13,013 nucleotides of DNA, taken from Deltaproteobacteria bacterium. Lineage in GTDB: Bacteria > Desulfobacterota > Desulfomonilia > UBA1062. Of the stretch, positions 7,067 to 13,013 are shown piece after piece. The notes under the pieces are model-generated. The model did no database searches, was not told where the DNA came from, and saw nothing but the letters and a program-made list of their open reading frames with translations. The stretch lies in assembly GCA_023230665.1 (NCBI GenBank), contig JALNWY010000077.1, positions 1 through 13,013 on the forward strand, in the 5' to 3' direction. The translations under genes were made by a program, and so were the position numbers. The number at the start of each line of letters is the position of its first letter. The stretch's first letter is position 1.

Positions 7067-7239
7067 ATTTATCCATTTTATCACAGCTTGGCGAATATCT
7101 GCAGGAGGAAAAAGACTCCATGGGGCAGATTCGGGCGCCCTGCCCCGGCAAGGGGCCGGCTGTGCGCCCGTCCGCGAGGATATCGAGGCGGCGTATTCCT
7201 GCCGGGCGCGGCCGTTTTCCTTCTCGGGCGCGCCAGGGA
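7067..7239. other. GC-rich intergenic region between hslU and the YhaM-like gene
   Basis: About 175 bases with no supported gene on either strand. The sequence is very GC-rich with several short inverted repeats: CCGGC/GCCGG near 7147-7163, and CCTG...GGCGCG paired with CGCGCC...AGG across 7198-7235. The latter is just after the hslU stop and might help end its transcript, but it is bulged and has no U-tract. A TAAAAT close to 7073-7078 on the minus strand could be a -10 for the YhaM-like gene without a recognisable -35. Confidence 0.4.
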
Positions 7240-8550
7240 TCAGAGAATGTACCGGCTCAAGTCTTCTTTCTGCATGATGGGCCCGAGCCGCTCGTTCACG
7301 TAATCCGCGTTTATCTCGATCGTGCCCGAGAGGTCGGCGCCCTCATACGAAATATCCTCCAGGAGTTTCTCCAGGACTGTGTGGAGCCTCCTGGCACCGA
7401 TGTTCTCTGTGTGCTCGTTGATATACTGGGCGATCCGGGCGATCTCCAGGATCGCGTCGTCTCCGATCGTCAGATCGATCCCCTCGGTGGCGAGCAGTGC
7501 CTGGTACTGCTTGATCAGGGCGTTCTTGGGCTCAACCAGGATCCGAACAAAGTCTTCCCTGGTCAGCGGGTTGAGCTCCTCCCGGATGGGGAACCTTCCC
7601 TGCAGCTCGGGGATGAGGTCAGACGGCTTGCTCACGTGAAAGGCCCCGGATCCGATGAAGAGAATGTGGTCGGTCCTGACCGGACCGAACTTGGTGTTGA
7701 CCGTGGTCCCCTCCACGATGGGCAGGAGGTCGCGCTGCACGCCCTCGCGTGAGACGTCGGGACCGTGAGTGGACTCCCTGCCCGCGACCTTGTCGAGCTC
7801 ATCCACGAAGACGATGCCCGTGTTCTCGACGCGGTGCCTGGCCTCTTCGGTGACCTTGTCCATGTCGATCAGGCGCGAGACCTCCCGGGACGCGAGAAAC
7901 TCAAGCGCATCCTTGACGTTCATCTTCCTGCGCCGGGTTTTCTTGGGCAGGAAGTTGGAGAACATCTCCTTGAAATCAATGCCCATCTCCTCCAAGCCCT
8001 GGCCGGAGAAGACCTCGATGGTGGGCATGGCCGACTCCCGGGCCTCCACCTCGATGATGCGGTCGTCGAGCAGGCCTTCCTTGAGCATGGCGCGGAGCTT
8101 TTCTCTGCTCTCCGCGTGTACCTGGGCATCCTTCTGGACCGGGAGCAGATGATCGAGCACGCGCTCCTGGGCGATGTCGCGGGCCTTGGTCTTGACCTTC
8201 TCGCTCTCCTCGCGCTGCACCATCTGCACGGAGATGCGCATGAGATCGCGGATAATGGACTCCACGTCCCTGCCCACGTATCCCACCTCGGTGAATTTGG
8301 AGGCCTCGACCTTGATGAAAGGGGCATCCGCGAGACGGGCAAGCCTTCTGGCGATCTCGGTCTTGCCCACGCCGGTGGGGCCGATGAGGATGATGTTTTT
8401 GGGATAGATGTCCTCCCGCATGTCTTCAGCCACCCGCTGGCGCCGCCAGCGATTTCTCAGCGAGATGGCCACGGCCTTTTTGGCCTTGTCCTGACCCACG
8501 ATATATTTATCCAGCTCGGCTACGATCTGTTTGGGCGTGAAATCGTTCAT
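7240..8550 (-). CDS. hslU: ATPase subunit of the HslUV protease
   Basis: The 436-residue protein opens 'MNDFTPKQIVAELDKYIVGQ', as HslU does. It has the Walker A Gly-Pro-Thr-Gly-Val-Gly-Lys-Thr (57-64), the pore-loop Gly-Tyr-Val-Gly (90-93), the inserted I-domain (about 110-240) and a Walker B 'IVFVDELDK' (246-254). A sensor-2 region 'GARRLHTVLEKLLEDI' follows. The chain ends in 'LSRYIL', the conserved C-terminal tail that docks into HslV and activates it. It unfolds substrates with ATP and feeds them into the HslV peptidase in the cytoplasm. Its ATG overlaps the hslV stop by four bases, with a GAGGA ribosome binding site inside hslV, so translation is probably coupled. Nothing is truncated or degenerate. 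Confidence 0.97.
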   Translation of the reverse strand: MNDFTPKQIVAELDKYIVGQDKAKKAVAISLRNRWRRQRVAEDMREDIYPKNIILIGPTGVGKTEIARRLARLADAPFIKVEASKFTEVGYVGRDVESIIRDLMRISVQMVQREESEKVKTKARDIAQERVLDHLLPVQKDAQVHAESREKLRAMLKEGLLDDRIIEVEARESAMPTIEVFSGQGLEEMGIDFKEMFSNFLPKKTRRRKMNVKDALEFLASREVSRLIDMDKVTEEARHRVENTGIVFVDELDKVAGRESTHGPDVSREGVQRDLLPIVEGTTVNTKFGPVRTDHILFIGSGAFHVSKPSDLIPELQGRFPIREELNPLTREDFVRILVEPKNALIKQYQALLATEGIDLTIGDDAILEIARIAQYINEHTENIGARRLHTVLEKLLEDISYEGADLSGTIEINADYVNERLGPIMQKEDLSRYIL

Positions 8551-9080
8551 GAGAGTTCCTCGAAAACCAGGCTCTTGTTTGTGTAGATGCAGATGTCTGA
8601 GGCGATGTCCATGGCCTTTTCCGCGATTTCCCGTGCGGAAAAATCCGTGAACTGAAGGAGGGCCTTGGCTGCAGCCACTGCATACTGGCCTCCGGAGCCG
8701 ATGCCACAGATGTCGTCGTCGGGCTCCACCACGTCCCCGCTGCCGGAGAGCAGAAAGGTCTTCCCGGCATCGGCCACGATCATCAGGGCTTCGAGCCGCC
8801 TGAGAATGCGGTCGGTTCTCCAGTCCTTGCCCATTTCCACTGCGGCGCGGGTGAGGTTGCCCCGGTACTCCCTGAGCTTGGCCTCGAAGCGTTCGAAGAG
8901 CGTGAACGCATCGGCGGTGGACCCGGCAAACCCTGCCAGCACCTTGTCTTCATAGATCGTTCTCACCTTGCGGGCATTGGCCTTCAGGACCACGTTGTTC
9001 ATGGTCACCTGGCCGTCTCCGGCCAGCACCACGTTCGCGCCTCTGCGCACGCAGAGCACGGTTGTGCCTCTCATTTCCAT
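8547..9080 (-). CDS. hslV: Peptidase subunit of the HslUV protease
   Basis: This N-terminal-nucleophile threonine peptidase begins 'MEMRGTTVLCVRR'. The Thr-Thr after Arg-Gly matches the processed N-terminus of HslV, so the first Thr (residue 6) should be the catalytic residue after removal of a short propeptide. Other family marks are 'LAGDGQVTMNN', 'KVLAGFAGSTADAFTLFE', 'DWRTDRILRRLEA' and 'AIGSGGQYA'-like 'GIGSGGQYAVAAAKALL'. It ends 'YTNKSLVFEELS'. It forms the two-ring dodecamer capped by HslU. Two starts are possible: ATG at 9080 (four bases after AAAGGAGG) and ATG at 9074, which overlaps the xerC stop as ATGA and gives the common 'MRGTT' start. I list the longer one but think 9074 about equally likely. 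Confidence 0.95.
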   Translation of the reverse strand: MEMRGTTVLCVRRGANVVLAGDGQVTMNNVVLKANARKVRTIYEDKVLAGFAGSTADAFTLFERFEAKLREYRGNLTRAAVEMGKDWRTDRILRRLEALMIVADAGKTFLLSGSGDVVEPDDDICGIGSGGQYAVAAAKALLQFTDFSAREIAEKAMDIASDICIYTNKSLVFEELS

Positions 9081-9958
9081 TCATCCTCCTTTGCCTTCGG
9101 ATGAGACTTATCATATACATCCATGAGTTTGTCGAGGGTTAAGTGGGTATACCGCTGGGTAGTCGAAAGGCTTGCATGACCGAGCATCTCCTGGATGGCG
9201 CGCAGATCGGCCCCGGCATCGAGCATGTGGGTGGCAAAGGTGTGGCGGATGACATGGGGGCTCACCCTCCTGCTCATGGCCGCCCTCCTCGACCACTGAT
9301 CCACGGTGCGGCGTATGCTCCTCGATCCGAGCCTGGCGCCCCGGTTGTTGAGAAAAAGGGGCTGGCTGCTGTACAGGGGGTCGGCTATCCCCCTGTGCCT
9401 TAGATATTCGGAGACGACCGACAGGGCCCTCTTTCCGATCGGGACCTTCCGCTGCTTCGAACCCTTCCCTGTAACCAGGATGAACCGGGAATCGCCGTCT
9501 ATGTCCCGGCAGTTCATGGACTCCATCTCGGAGACCCTGATGCCTGTGGAATAAAACAGCTCAAGGATGGCACGGTCCCTGAGATCGGGAGTGCCGTCGA
9601 TGAGATCCGCAATCTCTTCCGGACTCAAATTTTTCGGCAGGGTCTCTTGTTTTTTCAGAGAGCGCACGTGGGCAAACGGGTTCACGGCCAGATCGGTCCT
9701 GGTCATGGCAAAGTCGAAAAAGCCTTTTATGGAGCTGAGCTTCCGGTTGATGCTTGAACGGCTGTATCGGGTGTGGAGCCTGAGCATGTAGGACCTCACG
9801 GTCAGCCGTTCGGGAATCCGGATCGAGCGGCTATCGAGAAACGAGAGCATATCCCGGATATCGTTCACGTATGCCCGGTAGGTCTCCGGAGACAGTCCCT
9901 TCTGGTCCAGGAGAAAGAGCTGGTACTGATTCAGGAGATCATCGAGGTCGATTTCCAT
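9071..9958 (-). CDS. xerC: Tyrosine recombinase XerC-like
   Basis: The 295-residue protein has an N-terminal SAM-like core-binding domain (about 1-90, 'YQLFLLDQKGLSPETYRAY') and a tyrosine-recombinase catalytic domain. The catalytic set is complete: Arg141 in 'STGIRVSE', Lys165 in 'TGKGSKQRKVPI', His235 and Arg238 in 'SPHVIRHTFATHML', His261 in 'LGHAS' and the nucleophile Tyr270 in 'TTQRYTHL'. Length and motifs fit XerC/XerD, which resolve chromosome dimers at dif with FtsK. Linkage to hslV and hslU, as in the Bacillus codV-clpQ-clpY order, argues for the housekeeping enzyme rather than an integron or phage integrase. XerC against XerD or a single-Xer system cannot be decided here. No ribosome binding site is visible before the ATG. 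Confidence 0.92.
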   Translation of the reverse strand: MEIDLDDLLNQYQLFLLDQKGLSPETYRAYVNDIRDMLSFLDSRSIRIPERLTVRSYMLRLHTRYSRSSINRKLSSIKGFFDFAMTRTDLAVNPFAHVRSLKKQETLPKNLSPEEIADLIDGTPDLRDRAILELFYSTGIRVSEMESMNCRDIDGDSRFILVTGKGSKQRKVPIGKRALSVVSEYLRHRGIADPLYSSQPLFLNNRGARLGSRSIRRTVDQWSRRAAMSRRVSPHVIRHTFATHMLDAGADLRAIQEMLGHASLSTTQRYTHLTLDKLMDVYDKSHPKAKEDEWK

Positions 9959-9965
9959 ACGATTT

Positions 9966-9994
9966 AGATTACACCGAAGTCACGGGTGAATCAA
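9966..9994 (-). promoter_or_regulatory. Weak candidate promoter for xerC-hslV-hslU
   Basis: Minus-strand TTGATT (9989-9994) and TAATCT (9966-9971) are exactly 17 bases apart. The -10 is a poor match. Transcription would begin within a few bases of the xerC ATG, giving a nearly leaderless message, consistent with the missing Shine-Dalgarno site. Confidence 0.25.
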
Positions 9995-10107
9995 GCTGTG
10001 GGAATGCCTGGAGGATTCGCCCCATAGCCCTCTTTCCCTGTTGCCAACCTCCCCCTATTATGAAATAGTGTGGCCTGCAGCAAATCGAGAAGGAAATCAA
10101 CCCACAC

Positions 10108-10114
10108 AAGGAGG
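10108..10114 (+). promoter_or_regulatory. Start-deciding ribosome binding site of the thiolase gene
   Basis: AAGGAGG about seven bases before the ATG at 10122 fixes the start. The open frame extends upstream to a TTG at 10041, but the residues added there have no thiolase character and the protein from 10122 opens with the standard 'VVIVSAKRTAVGSFGG'. Confidence 0.85.
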
Positions 10115-10121
10115 CATCATT

Positions 10122-11411
10122 ATGAATAATGTCGTTATCGTCAGCGCGAAGCGCACTGCCGTGGGTTCCTTTGGCGGGACCCTCAAAGGCATAGAGACAA
10201 AAGACCTGGGAGCACTCGTGATCCGGGAGGCCCTGCTTTCAGCCGGGCTCAAACCCGAGGTGCCGGAGATCATCCGCAGCGAGCAGCCGAATCCTCTCCA
10301 GAAAGAAGTGATCGCGCCGGTTGAAAAGGAATACCGGAACTGGCCCGAAGGGAATATGGGCATCGCGATTGACGAAGTCATCATGGGCAACGTGCTCCAG
10401 GCAGGCCAGGGGCAGAACCCCGGTCGACAAGCCATGATCCGTGCCGGCCTTCCCAAGGAGACTCCTGCCGTCACCGTCAACAAGATTTGCGCTTCGGGAC
10501 TCAAGGCCATCGCCCTTGCAGCGTCGTCCATCATGGCCGGGGACAACGAGGTCGTGGTTGCCGGCGGCATGGAGAACATGAGCAATGCGCCCATCGCGCT
10601 GCCCAGCGCACGCTGGGGCTACCGCATGGACATGCCCTATGGCAAGACTGTTGACCTCATGGTTTTTGACGGCCTCTACGAGATATTCTACGGGTACCAC
10701 ATGGGCGTCACCGCCGAGAACATCGCATCCCTCTACGGGATCAGCCGCGAGGAGCAGGACCGGCTGGGATTCGAGTCACACTCGCGCGCACGGGCAGCCA
10801 TTGCCAAGGGGATCCTCAAAGACGAGATCGTCCCGGTGGTCATTCCCCGGAGAAAGGGCGATCCTATCGTATTCGATACGGACGAGCGCCCCATGGACAC
10901 CACCCTGGAGAAGATGGCCAAGCTCGCCACCGTGTTCAAGAAGGACGGGACGGTCACTGCGGGCAACGCATCCGGCATCAACGACGGTGCTGCAGCGTGC
11001 CTGGTCATGAGCGAGAAAAAGGCTAAAGAGCTCGGTCTGAAACCCCTTGCCCGAATCAAGGGCTATGCGTCGGGCGGCATCGATCCCGCCTATATGGGCC
11101 TCGGCCCCATCCCCGCGGTGCGCAAGCTCCTCAGAACGACCGGGACGAGCATCAAGGATTACGGGCTCTTCGAGCTGAACGAGGCCTTTGCCTCCCAGGC
11201 CATTGCCTGCATCAGGGAGCTGGGCATCGACGAGAGCATCACCAACGTCAACGGCTCGGGCATCTCCATCGGGCACGCTATCGGCGCCACAGGTGCCAGG
11301 ATCATTGCGGCCCTCATCTATGAGATGAAGCGGAGAAATGTCGAGCTCGGCATGGCGAGCCTGTGCATCGGAGGCGGCATGGGCATGGCCATGGCCATCG
11401 AGGCGATGTAA
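10122..11411 (+). CDS. Acetyl-CoA acetyltransferase (thiolase) with an internal insertion
   Basis: From the ATG at 10122 the protein has 429 residues, against about 390 for typical biosynthetic thiolases. The N-terminus 'VVIVSAKRTAVGSFGGTLKG' is followed by the nucleophile Cys123 in 'VNKICASGLKAI', then 'GGMENMSNAP', 'NASGINDGAAA', 'NEAFASQA', His385 in 'SIGHAIGATGAR' and Cys415 in 'CIGGGMG'. All three catalytic residues are therefore present. It condenses two acetyl-CoA or cleaves 3-ketoacyl-CoA in the cytoplasm. About 34 extra residues lie near 47-80, between the first helix and 'DEVIMGNVLQAG'. The usual Gly-His-Pro of the second thiolase signature reads Gly-His-Ala. No acyl-CoA dehydrogenase or hydratase gene is adjacent, so the pathway (butyrate-type beta-oxidation, ketone or storage metabolism) is open. 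Confidence 0.93.
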   Translation: MNNVVIVSAKRTAVGSFGGTLKGIETKDLGALVIREALLSAGLKPEVPEIIRSEQPNPLQKEVIAPVEKEYRNWPEGNMGIAIDEVIMGNVLQAGQGQNPGRQAMIRAGLPKETPAVTVNKICASGLKAIALAASSIMAGDNEVVVAGGMENMSNAPIALPSARWGYRMDMPYGKTVDLMVFDGLYEIFYGYHMGVTAENIASLYGISREEQDRLGFESHSRARAAIAKGILKDEIVPVVIPRRKGDPIVFDTDERPMDTTLEKMAKLATVFKKDGTVTAGNASGINDGAAACLVMSEKKAKELGLKPLARIKGYASGGIDPAYMGLGPIPAVRKLLRTTGTSIKDYGLFELNEAFASQAIACIRELGIDESITNVNGSGISIGHAIGATGARIIAALIYEMKRRNVELGMASLCIGGGMGMAMAIEAM

Positions 11412-11429
11412 GCAGGAGAAAGAAGGGGT

Positions 11430-11452
11430 GCCCCCCTTTTTTAAAGGGGGGC
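11430..11452. terminator. Perfect 10-bp inverted repeat between converging genes
   Basis: GCCCCCCTTT, loop TTT, AAAGGGGGGC forms a perfect ten-base-pair stem in the 52-base gap between the converging thiolase and subtilase genes. The position suits a bidirectional terminator. A run of U after the stem is missing on both strands, so it is not a textbook rho-independent site. It may instead be a copy of a dispersed C/T-A/G-rich palindrome of a kind often seen between genes in deltaproteobacteria. Confidence 0.55.
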
Positions 11453-11463
11453 GGGGGTATAGG

Positions 11464-12813
11464 TTATCCCGAATGCCGCATAAACGGCATCCGGAAAAGA
11501 ACCATCAGACTGAAGGTTATCACGAGGCTGAGCGGGCTGCCGGGATTACGGCCGGAATCAATCAGGCAGCCCCCGCCTCCACCGCTCTCACCACTCGCGA
11601 CGGCATTATCGTCCGCGCCTGTTCCCGGTGCCGAGGCCTTTGCCGAGGTATCGTACTGGGCCTCGGAAAGCAGCGCCTGGTAGGCGTTGATGCAGCCGCC
11701 GGAGGCAATGTTCTGGAGATCGAGTCCCTCTCCCGCGATCACCGAGCCCAGGAGAATGCTCCTGATGTCCGTCACCTTAAGCCCGGGGGACAGATATCGC
11801 ACCATGGCGGCAACCGACGTGACAAAGGGGGTGGCAAACGAGGTTCCGGACGACCAGGTGGAATATCCACCGTTTTTGTCGGTCGTGCAGATTCCAACGC
11901 CGGGCGCGGCGATGTCCACGCTGGAGAGCCCATAGTTGGAGAAGCTCGCGAGCTCTCCGAAGCTGTTCATGGCGGCCACTGCTATGACATTCTCATAGGG
12001 GTAGTTCGAGGGATAGTGATCGTTCGTGTCGTTGTCCTGTCCCTTGTTCCCTGCCGAGCAGATGAACATGACCCCATGGTCCCGTGCATACCGAATCGCA
12101 TCGGAAAGCGAATAGGAGTATGAATAGAAGCCCCAGCTCGCATTGATTATGTGCGCGCCGTTGTCCACTGCATGATAGATGGCGCTGACCGCATCCGAGA
12201 GGCTGCCCGTGGTCTTGCCGTCGCTGTTTTTCATGAACTTGAGCGGCATGATCCCTACATCGATGTTCCAGGCCACTCCGGCGACTCCGATCCCGTTGCC
12301 GCCCAGGGCCCCGATGATCCCGCATACCTTGGTGCCGTGACCGGCATCGTCCTCGGGAATCCCATCGTTGTTTGCAAAATCATATCCGGGGATCAGGATT
12401 CCCTGGAGATCGGGATGAGCGGCATCGACCCCGGAGTCGATCACGGCAATGGTGACCGGATGACCCGGTCCGTGCCGATCCAGAATATCCCATGCATCCG
12501 GAAGCTCAAGCGCGCTCCACTGGGCAGCATCATAGGGCCAGTCAGCGGGAATTGTTTCCGCCTCGATGAGGTAGTTGGGTTCTACATACTCCACATCGTC
12601 CCTGCCCTGCATCTCGCCCAAGGCCTCGCGGGCATTGTCGACCGCGATGATGACCGGGCGGTTCTCCTTGCCCGCTACCATCACATGGGAACTACCCGGG
12701 ACCGGCTTGAACTTGACGATGAGCTCGTTCTGCCGGTACTCGCCCGCGGAAACTGGCAGGCACGAAAAGGCGAGAACGAGGAAAACAGATGTCGTAACTG
12801 TTGCGTACTTCAT
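11464..12813 (-). CDS. Secreted subtilisin-like serine protease (S8) with Gly5-Cys C-terminal tail
   Basis: This 449-residue protein has a Sec signal peptide (cleavage probably after Val-Ser-Ala, residue 23). A short inhibitor-like propeptide follows ('NELIVKFKPVPGS' to 'DVEYVEPNYLIEAE', about 29-86), then a subtilase domain (about 105-385). The triad is Asp126 ('VIDSGVDAAHPDL'), His159 ('GHGT') and Ser325 ('GTSFATPF'), with the oxyanion Asn255 in 'SAGN'. A low-complexity linker rich in Ala, Gly and Ser leads to five glycines and Cys416. Then come 'LIDSGRNPGSP', a short hydrophobic segment (about 428-440) and a basic end (Arg441, Arg446, His447). That tail resembles a C-terminal sorting or anchoring signal. 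The protease should act outside the inner membrane, perhaps surface-attached. The neighbours are unrelated. The ribosome binding site is weak and lies in a hairpin. Confidence 0.93.
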   Translation of the reverse strand: MKYATVTTSVFLVLAFSCLPVSAGEYRQNELIVKFKPVPGSSHVMVAGKENRPVIIAVDNAREALGEMQGRDDVEYVEPNYLIEAETIPADWPYDAAQWSALELPDAWDILDRHGPGHPVTIAVIDSGVDAAHPDLQGILIPGYDFANNDGIPEDDAGHGTKVCGIIGALGGNGIGVAGVAWNIDVGIMPLKFMKNSDGKTTGSLSDAVSAIYHAVDNGAHIINASWGFYSYSYSLSDAIRYARDHGVMFICSAGNKGQDNDTNDHYPSNYPYENVIAVAAMNSFGELASFSNYGLSSVDIAAPGVGICTTDKNGGYSTWSSGTSFATPFVTSVAAMVRYLSPGLKVTDIRSILLGSVIAGEGLDLQNIASGGCINAYQALLSEAQYDTSAKASAPGTGADDNAVASGESGGGGGCLIDSGRNPGSPLSLVITFSLMVLFRMPFMRHSG

Positions 12814-12820
12814 AACCGTA

Positions 12821-12851
12821 TACCCCCCAGATCTCTACGATCTGCGGGGTA
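12821..12851 (-). promoter_or_regulatory. Leader hairpin covering the subtilase ribosome binding site
   Basis: TACCCCCCAGATC (12821-12833) and GATCTGCGGGGTA (12839-12851) form a 13-base-pair stem with one mismatch and a five-base loop. In the minus-strand transcript the 3' arm carries the only G-rich ribosome-binding-like sequence (GGGGGG, 10-15 bases before the ATG), and the stem ends seven bases before the start codon. It could block translation unless opened. No U-tract follows, so it does not look like a terminator. Confidence 0.5.
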
Positions 12852-12905
12852 CAAGGCAATCCGGGTGCCAATATCATGACTAATGCAAAGAATCTTATTA
12901 CTTCA

Positions 12906-12934
12906 ATTATAATGCATAGTTGCGTGGCTTTCAG
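12906..12934 (-). promoter_or_regulatory. Candidate promoter for the subtilase gene
   Basis: On the minus strand a perfect -10 TATAAT (12906-12911) lies 17 bases after a moderate -35 CTGAAA (12929-12934), in AT-rich sequence. Transcription would start near 12899, giving a leader of about 85 bases that contains the hairpin. The remaining bases to 13013 show no gene. Confidence 0.45.
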
Positions 12935-13013
12935 AATGAATCGTCCGTTTTTTGTCATTGTCCGAAGTACCGGATGGTAACTCTGGTTACAATGGATTGT
13001 AATCTGATTTGTA

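Noticed and set aside
7067..7239. Structured RNA or small gene in the GC-rich gap
   Set aside because: Short GC stems are expected by chance at this composition. I could not assemble a conserved riboswitch or small-RNA fold, and reading frames there lack ribosome binding sites.
7765..8586. 273-codon plus-strand open frame opposite hslU
   Set aside because: It is the antisense of a fully conserved hslU, with repetitive Leu/Asp/His composition expected from the opposite strand. No family motif is visible.
9071..9958. Tyrosine recombinase as a sign of an integrated element
   Set aside because: It is linked to hslV-hslU in a known housekeeping order. No attachment-site repeats, tRNA or phage genes are nearby.
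11338..12123. Plus-strand open frame overlapping the end of the thiolase and the subtilase
   Set aside because: It crosses the intergenic palindrome and is antisense to the subtilase catalytic domain. No domain and no start signal.

Overview
The window looks like a chromosomal segment of a Gram-negative, probably anaerobic bacterium. An outer-membrane barrel-like protein and periplasmic quality-control proteins indicate two membranes. The xerC-hslV-hslU order, the ArsR-TrxB-TrxA cassette, the biosynthetic/beta-oxidation type thiolase, the single AMMECR1-domain protein and the GC-rich base use would fit a deltaproteobacterial (Desulfobacterota/Syntrophobacterales-like) genome. That placement is inference from gene content; there is no rRNA or other marker here to fix it. 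I see no CRISPR array, tRNA, rRNA, insertion sequence or prophage gene.

Layout. 1-704: a small outer-membrane beta-barrel candidate (-), followed by a ribosome binding site at the very edge that belongs to a gene outside the window, and an AT-rich divergent promoter region. 705-2328: a (+) cassette of an ArsR-type regulator, thioredoxin reductase and thioredoxin. 2350-4332: dtd (D-aminoacyl-tRNA deacylase) and a DegP/HtrA protease, both (-). 4425-5414: an unassigned protein with a methyltransferase-like core (+), divergent from degP. 5454-7054: AMMECR1-domain protein and a YhaM-like OB/HD exoribonuclease (-). 7240-9958: xerC-hslV-hslU (-) with overlapping stops and starts. 10122-11411: a thiolase (+). 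11464-12813: a secreted subtilisin-like protease (-) with an unusual C-terminal Gly5-Cys/hydrophobic/basic tail and a hairpin just before its start codon.

Themes. Protein quality control appears in several compartments: HslUV in the cytoplasm, DegP in the periplasm, a secreted subtilase outside, and DTD proofreading of charged tRNA. Thiol redox control is the job of the arsR-trxB-trxA cassette. The rest is RNA turnover, chromosome-dimer resolution and acyl-CoA metabolism. Most of the window is recognisable core machinery. The parts that merit a second look are the subtilase tail and its leader hairpin, the thiolase with a roughly 34-residue insertion and an altered active-site signature, the cysteine-bearing ArsR regulator tied to thioredoxin genes, and the unassigned methyltransferase-like protein. 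I did not find a convincing new multi-gene defence or mobile system.
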